A DNA stretch of 64,000 bases. Source: Auriscalpium vulgare. Its lineage: Eukaryota > Basidiomycota > Agaricomycetes > Russulales > Auriscalpiaceae. Of the stretch, positions 22,663 through 34,286 are shown piece after piece. Within the stretch, counting starts at the first letter, position 1. Every line of letters begins with the position of its first letter. The stretch is from contig JAHBBC010000006.1 of the NCBI GenBank assembly GCA_019915015.1, forward strand, positions 620,001 to 684,000, in the 5' to 3' direction. The notes below the pieces were generated by a model that was given only the letters and a program-made list of their open reading frames with translations, ran no database searches and was not told the DNA's origin. Made by a program: the position numbers and the translations under genes.

Positions 22663-23865
22663 ATGCCAGCACCCGCAGTCTATGTCGTCGTCGCCATCGG
22701 CACCGTCGCCGCCATCTACGCCTTCAAAGAAGTGCGCACCTGCTTTGCTCTCACCGACGGCGAGATCGCTGATCGCGCTCCCACAGCTCATCTACGACCC
22801 GCACGTCCACCCGAAGGTACAGGCATGGCAGGAGACGATGGCCGCGCGGCGGCGCGCGAGGAAGGAGCGCACACGCCGCACCGCGCCCGTCTCTGCCCGG
22901 GCGCCCGCGGATAGCGACGACGACGACGTGCCCCTCGCGAGCATCAGGAGGCGCGGCTCGCGCGACTCGGAGGGATCCGCGACGACGCCGGTCGAGCTGG
23001 AGAACCTCGTCGCGAGCGAGGTGCAGGAGTGGCGCAGTGGCATCGATGTGGGCAGAAACCAGGCGGGACTGCGCCTGAGGCGCCTGCCGGACAGCCAGGC
23101 GAGCAGCACGCTCGGATCGTCCGTCAGTCTTCTCGACGAGGTGCGCAGACGTTCTTTGCTGCCCTCGTTAACGTCGTGCTCAACGACCGACCTTAGAGCG
23201 ATGTCTTTTCGATATCGCACACCCCGCTGGAGCCCACTCCACTCCACAGGCCGTCCAGCGCTCTGCCCGTGGATCACACCGACGCCCAAGCCCCCGACTC
23301 CTACTTCCAGCCGTTCAACACGGCCGCGGAGCATCAGTGGGCGGATTCTGCGCAGCAGGCCCACGCGGCGCCGTCGCGCGGAACCGGGCAGGCGCCTGCA
23401 CTGCCTGCGATCCACATACCCACCACACCTGCAGCCCCAGGCCTGCCGACGCCGACCTCGCTGCCCGGCCGCGCGTCGCCCAGCGTCGCCTCGTCGCGCG
23501 TGTCCTCGCCCGACAGCGACCTCCTGACCGCGTCCATCAGCGGCGCGTACTTCACCCCGCACACCACGACCGGCGCGTCGCCGTTCGACGACGACGGCGC
23601 GCTGAGCCCACAGCCGGGCTCCCCGTTCTCGCTGGGCAGCCCGGGCGTGCTGTCCCCGCCGTCGGACATGGGCGAGCTCCCGGACGACTTCCAGAGCGTC
23701 GTGGGCTCCGAGGACGACATGTTTTCGATGCCGTCGCATGTGTCGAGCAGCGCGGGCTCGGACGGCTCGGACGACGACGAGTATGATAATGTTTCAGCGC
23801 AAGACAGCGAGGCGTCGAGCTGGGCGGGCGTCGATGCGCGCCGCTCGCCGCCTCCCCACGTCTGA
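22663..23865 (+). CDS. Signal-anchored acidic Ser-rich protein, unknown function
   Basis: Three exons. The first encodes MPAPAVYVVVAIGTVAAIYA, a short N-terminus followed at once by a single hydrophobic helix, so probably a signal anchor. An intron of about 57 bases precedes LIYDPHVHPKVQAWQET, then the basic segment RRRARKERTRR and an acidic run (ADSDDDDVPLASIRRRG). A second intron near 23140-23196 leads to SDVFSISHTPLEPTPL and a long Ser/Pro/Asp-rich tail (PSVASSRVSSPDSDLL, SDGSDDDEYDN) ending RRSPPPHV. About 360 residues. No enzymatic domain is seen, and the tail looks disordered and phosphorylatable. I do not recognise a named family; the layout resembles uncharacterised agaricomycete membrane proteins. 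The gene is convergent with the one at 24250-25617. Confidence 0.7.
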
Positions 23866-24249
23866 GCGTTTTGGATGACGGGCACGTCGAGGTTATATCC
23901 GGTGCAATCGATCTGCGTGTATTCTGTTGATCTGTCTTTCCGTTTCTCTTGTAAGTTTTATCTGTCCACTGTTGTACTGTTCTGTTCCACTTGTTGTCGG
24001 GCGTTACGCGACATCTTGACATTCCTCCAGTGCGAAGCATTATTGTAGAGTGATCCACCCATAACAGATATATTGCTCGAATCAAATCATTAGCTGCTGT
24101 AAACTAGGCAAAGCATATATAAGACACAGCAAGTCCTCTAAACCTCTAAATAATGCGGTGATATGAAGTGATAGTCATGAGAGGTAAACAGCTGTATCTG
24201 TGAGGCCAGTCGTGTCGTGTGGGTCGTGTCTACTGCGCCATCCAACAGT
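23866..24249. other. Convergent 3' region
   Basis: 384 AT-richer bases between two convergent stop codons. It presumably contains both polyadenylation regions. Elements such as ATATAAGACAC and AATAAT near 24115-24152 fit, but no exact signal can be assigned. No gene is seen. Confidence 0.5.
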
Positions 24250-25617
24250 TCATGATGACCGATGTACGAACTTCGAGATGAAGTCTGGGATGGTGGCAGC
24301 TAAGGGCGGCGTTTTCAACGGCATGACATCCGCGACGCTTCTTGACACCAGTCGCTGGATCGACGTCTCCCACATCTTGAGCCAGTCGCGCTCCTGCATG
24401 CCCACCGCGCGCTTCGGCCCGCTCGGCGTCTGCACCACGACACCCTCCGCGCCCTCTGCCGCCTCGCCCTCGACCGGCTCCCACCGCTTCATGGCGTACG
24501 CGCCGCCTGCGACGGTCCACTGCACGCTCGAACGCTCTGCGAAGCGCCGGACAACCCACACGAGCGGGAACATGAACGTGATCAGGGACACGGCGGTGAC
24601 GAGCGGGTGCCCGAGCATACGCGAGAGGCGCGGGACCGGGCGCACGATGATTTTTGCGCGCCGCGTCTCGAGGCGCACGGAGACATGCCCTGTGTAGCCT
24701 GTCGCGCGGATGACGGCGGTGACGGCGCGACAGAGCGCCTGCACGTCCCACCCGTATATTGACTGAGCCCGCGTGCGTCAGCCTGGGGCGAGTCCAGCAC
24801 AAACAAGGGACGGCGCACCTTCTCGTAGACGAACTCCTTGCACGAGTGGCGGGCCGTGACAAAGTCGTCCGCCCACTGGCGCAGCGTCATCGACGGCTTC
24901 GTCGCTTCGAGCCTCGGCGCGGCGCCATTGTCCTCCTTCTCCTTCGTGCCCGCTGCGACGGGTTCCCCGACCCACGGCGGGAGGCCGTGCTGCGTGCGGC
25001 GCTCGCGCCACGCGCGATACGACTTGACCGCGGCGTGGCCGGCGAGGCGTGTGTGCCCGGGTGCGCCCGTCTCGCGTAGCTTGCGCCCGCGGAGCACAGG
25101 CTCGGCGTCGCCCACGGTCCACTGCGTCGCGGTGTGTGGCACGTGTTTTGTCAGGTCGATGACAAAGTCAAAGTCGACCGTGGAGGTGGACGAGAAGGAC
25201 GGGGTGCTGTCGGTTTCGTCGCGCGAGCCGCGGCAGCGCAGGAGCACCGTGGGCGGCGTTGCGGACTGGGTGAGGAGGAAGCGGTAGAGGGCACCGCCTG
25301 GATGCGGGTTAGTTTTCTGTCACGCGGGGATAGGTACAAGAGCGAGGCGCACCGTCTTTGGCGAGGTGGAGGTCCTGCGAGACGAGGGCCTCCTCGTTGT
25401 CGGTGCAGACCCAGTGGTCTGCCTCGAGGGGCTCAAACTGTGCCGGTGGCTCGCCGCCGGCGGGGACGCAGGTCCCGTTGCGGACCGTGTCGGCGAGCAG
25501 GTCGACGATGTCTGCGCTCTCGATGGTGATCGCGGCCTCCTTCGATTGCTCCTCGTCGGCATGATCGGTTAGTGCACACGACGAGACGAGCGGGATCGGG
25601 GGGTGAGCTTTGCCCAT
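24250..25617 (-). CDS. Uncharacterised fungal protein with one membrane span
   Basis: Three exons on the minus strand from ATG 25617, about 410 residues. The N-terminus is MGKAHPPIPLVSSC. Next come FEPLEADHWVCTDNEEALVS and, after an intron near 25298-25352, YRFLLTQSATPPTVLLRCRG. A block with TVDFDFVIDLTKHV is followed by Arg-rich REVG-like segments (RRTQHGLPPWVGEPV) and RQWADDFVTARHSCKEFVYE. A second intron (GTGCGCC...CTCAG) joins EK to SIYGWDVQALCRAVTAVIR. A hydrophobic span, LVTAVSLITFMFPLVWVV, lies in the C-terminal third. The order of blocks matches a conserved but unnamed fungal protein as far as I remember; no catalytic motif is seen and no function is assigned. Upstream, 25618-26216 separates it from ARB1. 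Confidence 0.75.
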
Positions 25618-26216
25618 GATACTGAGATGGTGAGGGTAGTGGAAGAAAGGTGTCGCGTTCGCGTGCGTTGACGGGTGGATATTTGACGCTACGGGGAATC
25701 ACGGTCTCGGCGGTGGTGGCTCTTCCCCTTCCTCTTGTGCCGGTCCCGGTAGCACCCATGTGCCAGGACGTCATAAAAGAGTGTCTCAAGGCCGCAGGCA
25801 TAAGAACGGGGCCCAGCTGGGGCCAGTTGGGCCATTTTCTGCCAAACAGGCTCGCGCCGCAGCGTACGAGCGGACCCCGACGGTGGCACTCTTCACCAAC
25901 GGATGGCCAGTGGCCACTCCAGCTCTTGCCAGACAAATCGAGGAGGGGCGGACAAATGAGATAATTCGTCTATAAGGAGCTGCGGTATACAAGGGATACT
26001 CCACGTCCCCGACCGTCGCTCCAAAGCTGGATGAAAACGTGTTGTAAATGAGTGCGTCAAGTGCTACAAAGTGTGTTGTATCGTGAGGGAACAATTACCG
26101 TACACGTCGTCTAGACAGAACAGATGCGTACAGATACAGAGGGCTATATGTACCGAATGCGCAGTGGAACCAAGATCCGCCAACGAGCGAGCGCGCTCGT
26201 CCGTCTATGTAACAGC
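25618..26216. other. Intergenic between minus-strand genes
   Basis: 599 bases: the promoter of the preceding minus-strand gene and the 3' flank of ARB1. Open frames here encode mixed low-complexity peptides with no support. I see no gene or repeat. Confidence 0.5.
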
Positions 26217-28456
26217 CTACACCTTCGACTTGCCGGTCGTCTTACTCACCAGCTTCGCCTTCTCGATGGCTGCCATCGACGCCTTGGCAAGGTTGCGCTT
26301 GTAGTCGACGATCGTGATGCCCTCGCGTGTCAAGTTCTTGATCGTGTGGTCTGCCACCTCCCACAGCTCCTCCGCAACCTGCGAGATGAGCCGGAAGTCG
26401 TGCGACACGATGACCACGCCGCCCTCGAAGTCTTTGATGGCGCGCGCGAGTGCGTCAATGGACGTCATGTCCAAGTGGTTCGTCGGCTCATCTGGAACGC
26501 GATGTGTTAGTCTCGGAACCCGAACGGGGGTGGGCGTGGACGACCTACCCAACAGAAGGATATGTGGGTGCTCCATGGAGAGCTGGGAAAACACGACACT
26601 GGAGAGAAAAAGCACCTCAGTGCGTGATCGCAGGAGAACTGAAAGTGCAGCGTACCGATTCCGCAGACCATCCGACAGTTGGCGGATGGGCGCTGTCTGA
26701 TGCGCTCCGGACAGACCGAAACGGCCCAATTGGGCGCGCCATGCCTGGAGATCCTTCTCGGGGAACTTCTGCGCGAAGATCTGCTGGAAGTATTCCAAAG
26801 GAGACTGATCGTACGGGAGCTGGTCAGCAGAGTGCTGCGAGTACTTCGCGAGCTTGAGGCTGGCGTGCTTCGACACGGTCCCTTCGACGGGCTGCAAGGC
26901 GCCAGTGATCAGATTGAGCAGTGTCGACTTGCCCGCGCCGTTCGCGCCAAGAATGGCTACACACGAATCCATGCTGGTGCGGAGTCAACATCAGGGTACG
27001 GATGGAGAACTGAAGTGCTTACTCGATACCGAAGGAGAGCTTCTCGTAGAGGTAGTCCTGCTTCTTTCCAGAGTACGAGAATGCAACCTCGTCGAAAGCG
27101 AGGATGGGCGGGGGCAGTTTCCGGATATCCTCGAAGCGGAAATTAAGAGGTTTCGGTATCTCGATCTTCTCGATAAGGCCGGCGGCCTCCATCTTGTCGA
27201 TGATCTTTTGTTTTGACTTAGCCTGCTTAACCAAGTTGGCGTACGTGCCGGCGGAGGCGATGAATCTATGGTGTCGTCAGTCAGCTGGGCACAGTGAGAC
27301 GACACAACGACCGCAGACGTACTTTTTAATGTGCGCAATCTCATCTTGTTGCTTCTGGTATGCCTTCATCTGGTTGACCTCGTTCTCGCTCTTCGTACGC
27401 ACATACGTCGTGTAGTTACCGGTGTAGTAGGTAAGCTTCTTCTTGTGCGTGAGGTCCATGATGTTCGTGCAGACGCTGTCCATGAAGTCCTGAGAATGCG
27501 ACGTTATGACGAGGATGTGGTTGTATGTTGACAGGTAGGCTTCTAACCACACCACCGCGCCGAGATCCAAGTGATTTGTCGGCTCATCGAGAAGCAGCAG
27601 GTGTGGCTTGACGAATAGGGCTCGCGCAAGGGCGACACGCATACGCCATCCTCCAGACATGTCCTTTGTGGGTTTCTTCATCATGGTCTGCGAGAAGCCA
27701 AGACCGTGCAGAATGCTGCCCGCCTTCGCCTCGAAAGTGTTCGGGTCGAGCTCCTCAAGCTCCTCGTAGGCAGCTTCCAGACCAAGGTCATCCACAACGT
27801 CAGCGATCGACAGCTCCTCTATCCGTGCCTCCAAACGTGCAACCTTCGCCTTGGCAGAGGCGACGATAAAGTCGAGGGCATTGACGTCGGAGGGCTCCGC
27901 TTCGCCGCGCACAAGATAGATATCAATGTGCTCTGGAAGTTGAATGTCTTGTTCGGCGATGGATTGCAGGAATGTGGACTACAGCATAACGTTGAAAATA
28001 GAGCAGAAGATATTTCGATTACAACGCACCTTTCCGGAGCCGTTCTCTCCGAGCAGGCCGTACCGCTGACCGTAATTCAGCGCTATTTCGGCGTTTTCAA
28101 TAAGCAGACGGCCGTGGAAGGAGAGGGTGAAGGAGTCAATTTTGATGTCGCGGCCCTTCGAATCAGAGACGAGGACACCGGCAGCGCTCCTGTACGTAAA
28201 ATCAGGTTAGATGAGTCCGGCAGATGCTGCGATAACCCTCGCACCTCTCTGTGGCGATCTGCAGCTTAGCCATCGACGTGAGATCCTCCTGGCTCGTAGC
28301 GGCAGACATGCTTGTCAAGGGTGTGCCGACCGAGCTCCCGCCGTTCACAGAACCGCTGGGCGTCGACGCAGAGGGATCGGTAGAGCCATTGGCTCTGGCG
28401 GACTGCTTTGCGGCCTTTTCAGCGAGACGCTTTTGCTTTGATGCGGAGGGGGCCAT
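26217..28456 (-). CDS. ARB1: ABC-F ATPase Arb1/ABCF2-type ribosome biogenesis factor
   Basis: Soluble twin-ATPase ABC-F protein; yeast Arb1 acts in 40S and 60S ribosome assembly. About 610 residues in seven or eight exons from ATG 28456 ([20 protein letters not shown], a basic head). First nucleotide-binding domain: Walker [13 protein letters not shown], signature [16 protein letters not shown], Walker [14 protein letters not shown] linker follows ([16 protein letters not shown] basic helix, then [20 protein letters not shown]). Second domain: Walker [13 protein letters not shown], signature [11 protein letters not shown], Walker [14 protein letters not shown]-loop VIVSHDF. An intron interrupts the second Walker B between LLL and DEPTNHLD. 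All catalytic motifs are intact. An in-frame ATG 45 bases upstream was not chosen because the family starts at MAPSAS-like sequence. It is divergent from the coiled-coil gene at 28802. Confidence 0.95.
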
Positions 28457-28801
28457 GGTGGGTGATGAAGAGATGGCGCAGGCCATCGATCCTTTGCCCA
28501 AGAAACTTTTGGCGGAGTGCGAACTTCACGCCTTAACCCCACGACGGGGTTCTGACGCGCGAACATTCTAAAGTTGAAGTCGGCAGTCTTCAAGTTCAAC
28601 TTGAACACCCTTGTACTCTGATGTCTTCCTGACCTTTCTACACTGTATCCAACGCTATATTTACCGCCTCTCTATCTTTTGCCTATCTTTATTTTGCCTC
28701 TCCTTCGCCCAATCCTACTTGCTATTGTCCCGGACGCCACTCAAAGGCACCTCGAATGAAACGCCTCGAACACTCAATATCCTAATCCACACCTACCCAC
28801 C
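28457..28801. other. Divergent promoter region, ARB1 and coiled-coil gene
   Basis: 345 bases separate the ARB1 start (minus) from the coiled-coil gene start (plus). The right half is pyrimidine-rich (TTTTGCC and CTTTCT runs near 28670-28700), as is common in fungal 5' leaders. No TATA box is evident. Confidence 0.5.
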
Positions 28802-31800
28802 ATGTCCAGCAGGTCCAGCAGCTCGGATCTATCGTATGGCACGGAAACGTGAGTCCTCACGTTGTGCGCTCTGCCATTGCCTAAGTGGCGAGCCACGGTA
28901 GACGGTACCGCACAGACACCGCAAGTGACCCCCTCAGCGAACCCCTCCAGACCCCACTCACGCCCCCACCGGATCCGCTGGATATTCACGATGACCCTCT
29001 CGACCCCCATCGCTATTCCGTGGTCTCCATCTCGTCGCTGGAGCCCCGACGCCGCCACCGCAGCCGCCACAGTGGCAGCCTCTACCGCGAGCTATCGCGC
29101 ATGATGTCCATCACCGAACGCGAGGCCAAGGAGATGCGCAAGGGCCTGAGTGCCGCGCTTGACAAGCTCGAGCAATCCCGTGCGCGCGCGACACACGCGG
29201 AGCGCATGGCCCTGGATATGACGCAGCGCGTGCGCGAGGCAAACGAGCACCGCCTCGCTGCGACGCGCCAGGGCCAGGTCACGCGCGAGGAGCTTGGTAT
29301 GTACAAACTGCAGCTCTCCAACGCGCATGCGGAGATACAGCGCGCGCAGGAGATGCTGCGCGACCAGGAGCGTATGCGCCACGAGGCGGAAGCGTCCGCC
29401 GCCCGGGCGCGCGACACCGCGAGGAAACTGAACCAGGACCGCCTGATCGACTTGGCGCGCGAGGAGGGCCGCAAGAATGGCTACAGGGAGGGCCTGTCAG
29501 TTGGGCAGCGCATTGGCCGTTACGACGGTGGCCTTGACATGGATTACGAAGGCACGCCGCGGGGAAGGGACACCTTGACGGGCATGCTGCCGGACACCAA
29601 CTATCTAGATGACCTCTACGCCAACGACTTTGGGGAGAATAACGCGCGTCCAGATGCTGCGCCCCCCTCGCGGTTCGTGGAAGAACTCGAGTCCATGAAT
29701 GGGACCGCCCCGCCGGCCACACCGCCCCTCCGTCGACGCCTTATTCATGAATTCCAGCGCAGCGACCAGCCTCCCACCCCCGCGCCTCAAATGCCCATCG
29801 GTCAGCCGATCACTGACACGTACTCATTCCCCCCGCATACGCCGATTCACGTCCAACGACCCTCGTCGGAGGCCTCCGTCGCGTCGAGCAGTTCACTACC
29901 CGCTGCCCCTATGCACCCTGGCAATCGCATTGTCAGCAGCGGTCCGACGATGCCCACCATCCCGGAGGTCGTCAACACGGAGCCCAGCTCCTCGCGGCCG
30001 AGCTCGCGCCGACGGAGCAACGCCGCCGGCGCGTCGCAGGATACATTCTTCGGCGGTGACCTAGGACGAGATGGCTTCCCGGCGATGGAGCAGATGCAAG
30101 ATGGTGCCGGCGCGCCTGTCTACTCAATGCCGCCGTTTGACCCATACCGCTCGCCTCACCGTGGACACATTCAAGTAAATCGACCGCCTCCCGATGAAGA
30201 TCTCGACACTGCTGGTCCATATGTCTTTGCTGTGCCCCCGCCGGGCAGCGTCGACGGCTTCGCGTCTCCTCGTGCGGGTGCGTCGATTCGCAGGGAGTTC
30301 AGCCCCCCTCCCCCTCCAGTCATGAACGACTACGGTTCTCAGGGTCCCGCCATGCAACGAACCTTCACGCCGCCCCGTCCGGAGTCATTCACTGACCAGC
30401 CCATTGAGCGGACGTTCGACCCACCACCCCCGGGTACAGTCAACGATGGCTTCGGGAGCCGGTCTGCGCGCGGTCGCTCCATAACGCGAGAGTTCTCGCC
30501 GCCACCGCCGGGGTCATTCGCCATGCCTTCCGGAGGGCATATGCCAGCGGGATATGTGGCACCGCCTGACCCTTACAGCAGTCGGTTCAGTGGCGAGATG
30601 TCTAACCAACACCCACGCACGAATGGCACTGGGCGCTCGCACGAAGAAAATCAGCGCATGGCGGACATCCTGGTCAGGCATCCCGACTCTTCCGAGCGGC
30701 CACTTAGCCAGCAGGTGCCGTGATTTTCTTCTTTAGCACCAAACTCATGGCTGACAACTCCTGTAGGTCGCCACGCCACCACGGAGTGGACCTCCAAGAC
30801 GTCGCCCGCAAGTCAAAATGCCTGACCGGCTCGGACCCGTCAACCCACAAGAAATGTATCGCCGGCCAGAGTCGTCAGCGCACGCACGCTCGCAGTCTGC
30901 GTATGGCTCAGAAGGCGGTAGAGGTGAATATGCAACGCAACGGGCCGACAGCCTGCATCGTCGCTCGTCCTCAGCTGCCGCGCCAGAGGTATATATCCAG
31001 ACTCCGGTGAGTGAAATGTACTCCTCAAGCAGTGTTCAGCGTCTCATAACCAGGGCATTTTGAAGTCAGATCTCTCTCTAAGCACGCCAGCTGCGCAGCA
31101 TGAAACTACAGGCTTTCTCACACCGAACGGGATGCCCTCGTCACTTCCTCCGCCCTCTCCCTCGCGCACCCCTCGTTCTCCTTCCAACAACTTTCCTGCC
31201 GGCCCAGCCCGCACGTCCTCTAGGAGCTCTGGCTTATACGCCGTTCCGCAGCAGCAACCTTCTCCTTCCAACAACTTTCCTGCCGGCCCAGCCCGCACGT
31301 CCTCTAGGAACTCTGGCTTCTACGCCGTTCCGCAGCAGCAACCTCCGAGGCAGTACCATTCTCCGACGTCCACCACGCCCCAGCAGGGTTACAGCGACCT
31401 GCCAATGCACTCCCGGACATCGGGTACCCAGGGCCAGGATACCGCGCGCTTCCCACCCGTTCTCTACAATGACCCGCAGCTACAACACCGTCCGCCGTCC
31501 GCCGCGGGTGCGGGTCGCATGAGTGCTCACGGCTCCCCACGACGCGGTGGGACTCCATTGCCCGTCTCCCAGCCACGCGATCGCCCGTCTTCACGCGTCG
31601 GCGCACCCGCGCTACAGACCGCGCCGTCGCTCTCGAGCAACAGGCACCACGCAAGCCGCGGCCCGCGCTCGCCCATCTCACCCGCATCGCCCAACACGCC
31701 GAGCACCGCGCTGCCCGTCCCGCCGCCTGCGCCCGCCTCCATGCACCCGAGCCCGGTGCCGTCGACACGTCACATCCCGCCGCGCTCGCCGTCGCCCGGT

Positions 31801-32010
31801 GCACTCCCGCTTCGTGCGGCGTCCCCCGCGCTGCCGGTGCGCTCGCCATCTGCGCGGCTGTCCATGGACGCGGGGGCGCGGCTGCGCAATGTATCGTCGG
31901 ATGTGTCGCTGCCGGGGCGCCCGGGGTCGCCGTATGCGCACTATCGTCCCGGCGTGGACCTGGACATCACAGACCTCGTAACGGCGAGCGCTGAGCGACT
32001 TGGAATGTGA
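28802..32010 (+). CDS. Coiled-coil protein with Ser/Pro-rich tail (family copy A)
   Basis: Four exons, 28802-28848, 28893-30714, 30767-31006 and 31054-32010, give 1,021 residues in one frame. The Ser-rich head MSSRSSSSDLSYGTET is followed by an acidic Pro-rich part. About residues 90-230 form a long predicted coiled coil starting at MSITEREAKEMRKGLS and including EELGMYKLQLSNAHAEIQRA, EASAARARDTARK and LIDLAREEGRKNGYREGL, with heptads rich in Arg and Glu. The rest is disordered and Pro/Ser-rich with repeated REFSPPPP motifs, an exact-looking 84-base internal duplication and the end GVDLDITDLVTASAERLGM. No enzyme domain. A paralogue with the same coiled-coil core lies at 48374-50733. Such architecture suggests a scaffold or cytoskeletal adaptor; that is inference only. 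Confidence 0.8.
31176..31343 (+). repeat. 84-base in-frame tandem duplication
   Basis: Units 31176-31259 and 31260-31343 differ at very few positions (AGC/AAC, and TTA/TTC before TAC). Each encodes 28 residues beginning SPSNNFPAGPARTSSR and ending in QQQP. They lie inside the last exon of the coiled-coil gene. Confidence 0.93.
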
Positions 32011-34286
32011 ATTGTGTAGCAAATATCCGCATCTTACTTCGTTATCCAATTTTCGCCCTCTTTCTCCGTGTTTCTGATTGACAAACATAAAAAGTTCCAA
32101 TTTTTGTGCTACCCAACCTCCAGCCAAGCATCTTAAAGCGAATTTGTACAAGTTGATCTATCTACTCTTCTTCGATGTATCTTGCTTGTTAAACTCGTGG
32201 TGACGTCAGGTATATACAGGGTCTTGATCGATCAAAGTCCAGCCGGAGGAAGCGTTCGAGGAACTCGAGCTCGCGTCTGCTCGCGTGTCCCTTCAGAAAG
32301 GGTACCGACGATGAGTAGCGACGTCATCGAGGCGCATGGAGGAATATAAGGGTATATAGCGGATGCCCAGACTGACCATTGTCCATTGATGTCGGGCGCA
32401 TGACGATGCCAGGGTCAAAAGAACATATGGGCCTGGCGTCCACATGAACATCTGTCCTGAAGGGTGCAGCTTTGAGTCGCGCTATAGTTATTCCTTGGGA
32501 TGTCCGAACGAGTAGTATGATAGCCCGGGCGCGCGAACTGCAGTATGTACCAGGCAGAACTTGCTGTCCTGTGGTTGCGATCAATAATATTAAATTCGCG
32601 AATCCAGCTGCAGTGATCCCAGCAACAACACAAGGACAACACCGAGGACACACCGTTAATGGAAGGATATAGGAGCCGCCGCGAAGGAGCGCAGACCGTT
32701 CAATGAGCTGGCAAATGGAACCAAATATGGCTCTGCGATCGTTTGGGATCCATGCGAACAGGAATATGAATATGTATGCTCACATGCAGAGTGATGTCGT
32801 AGAGAGGACGCCTCGTGATTATCTCCGTGCTACGATGGCCGCTCAGTTCGCGTGGAATCAATGGTATCACTTCACTTTCGGGGCTTTGCGAAGTGGACGG
32901 TCAAGAAGGACGGCAGGATGATAGGACGGCCAGCGGTACAAACGCTGCCAATTACAATCCCGCCAATTCCCATCAGCGTGCGACGGACGTAGCGGATATG
33001 AACGTCGGATCGCCGCCGAGACGACGACCCTGCCGGCGTTGATCTGCCGTGTTGCGATGCATAGCAGTCAGCAAGCCATAGGACAGGTCTGGAGCAGAGA
33101 CAAGTGGATCAGGGCACGGCGATGTTTGCTTCCGAGACATCAGGCAGAAAGTGAGCGCGACAGGCGCATGCGCGGAGGATGCTTCCGTCAGACAATGTCC
33201 ACAACAGGCGCGAGGATGGAAGTCTACTTCCCCGGATCTGACCCTGTTGCTATTGCCCACTTTCGCAAGCCCTGCATCAAGACTGTAGAATGATGTCAGT
33301 GATCTTCGAGAGAAGTTGAGCAGCATAATTACGTGTCGAGGCCCTTGTCGGTGCAAGACTTCCGCGTTCGTAGAGATTGAGACGGTGCGACCGCCGCCAG
33401 CGACCCTGCAGCTGTGGTCTGATGGTGCGCATTGCGCAATGATGGGACTGGCAGGCCGGCGCAACACGTGTGACGACGCCCAGCACCAGTTAATGGCGAG
33501 CAGCATCAGAATCAAAGCATGGATGCTTGCGACGTTAGATAGGGAGGTAGGTATAACCGGAGATCTAGAAACGCACGCAGGGCGGCAATGATGAGTTGCG
33601 CGACGCTCTGATGCACGCACTGGGCATTGTTTTTGGACGTGTGCCCGAGATGCTCTAGGTGGATGCATAAATCAGCTACATGTTCGAGAGAATCGATTTT
33701 TTTCCAGCTGTGAGCTTAAACTTTTGTGCTGACAGAGCACGGCGTCGAGAAAGATGAAACTTACGAATACTTATGTGGGCCGAACTGTAACGGAGACATG
33801 CGCTGACAATACATCGTCCACTGGGCCATACTGTGAAAATGAAGACACGCACCTTCTACGCCGCACCGCATGCAGTAAACAAAGTGTGATGGACGCGAGT
33901 CGAGACTGCCTGTTGGTATACGCGTCAAAGCCAATGCTGTTGATCAAATAAGCAGGACACTAGTGATGAGGAGGCCGAGTATGTGCTGCCTGAAGTGCTT
34001 CACAGTAGTCGAATTGAAAGCTTGCACTGGGACTTGGACTCAAGGGACCAACCATTAGACTGGTGACCAGCTGTAAATCGCAGTGACGAGCAGGCTGAGT
34101 ACTTTAGATATACAAATTACAACCAACCATAGCATGTGATTGCCGGAAGTGGGGCGGGCCGCGCTGCCAGTGGCAGTTACCCCGCACTCTCAACCGTCGC
34201 CGAACTCACCAACGAAGCAGCGCAGACAACGACTTCTACTCTTTTTTTTTCACTGCACCGCGCCAGAAGACGTGCAAATCTCAGCA
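32011..34286. other. Gene-poor stretch with a possible relic membrane-protein gene (minus)
   Basis: 2.3 kb. On the minus strand, a frame from about 32785 to 32324 is hydrophobic (YIFIFLFAWIPNDRRAIFGS, then GITAAGFANLILLIATTGQQ and RARAIILLVRTSQGITIARL), and further stop-interrupted hydrophobic pieces lie at 33000 (GIGGIVIGSVCTAG) and 33520 (LILMLLAINW). The overall pattern recalls multi-pass basidiomycete membrane proteins of the DUF6533/DUF6534 kind, but stops and shifts prevent a full model. Perhaps a relic, perhaps an undetected spliced gene. The part right of 33700 holds nothing recognisable. Confidence 0.25.

Noticed and set aside
22792..23739. Long minus-strand frame (315 codons) opposite the signal-anchor gene
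   Set aside because: Arg/His-rich shadow of GC-rich coding sequence on the plus strand; no family features.
28457..28501. Upstream start for ARB1
   Set aside because: An in-frame ATG exists at 28501, but the family N-terminus begins at MAPSASKQ (28456).
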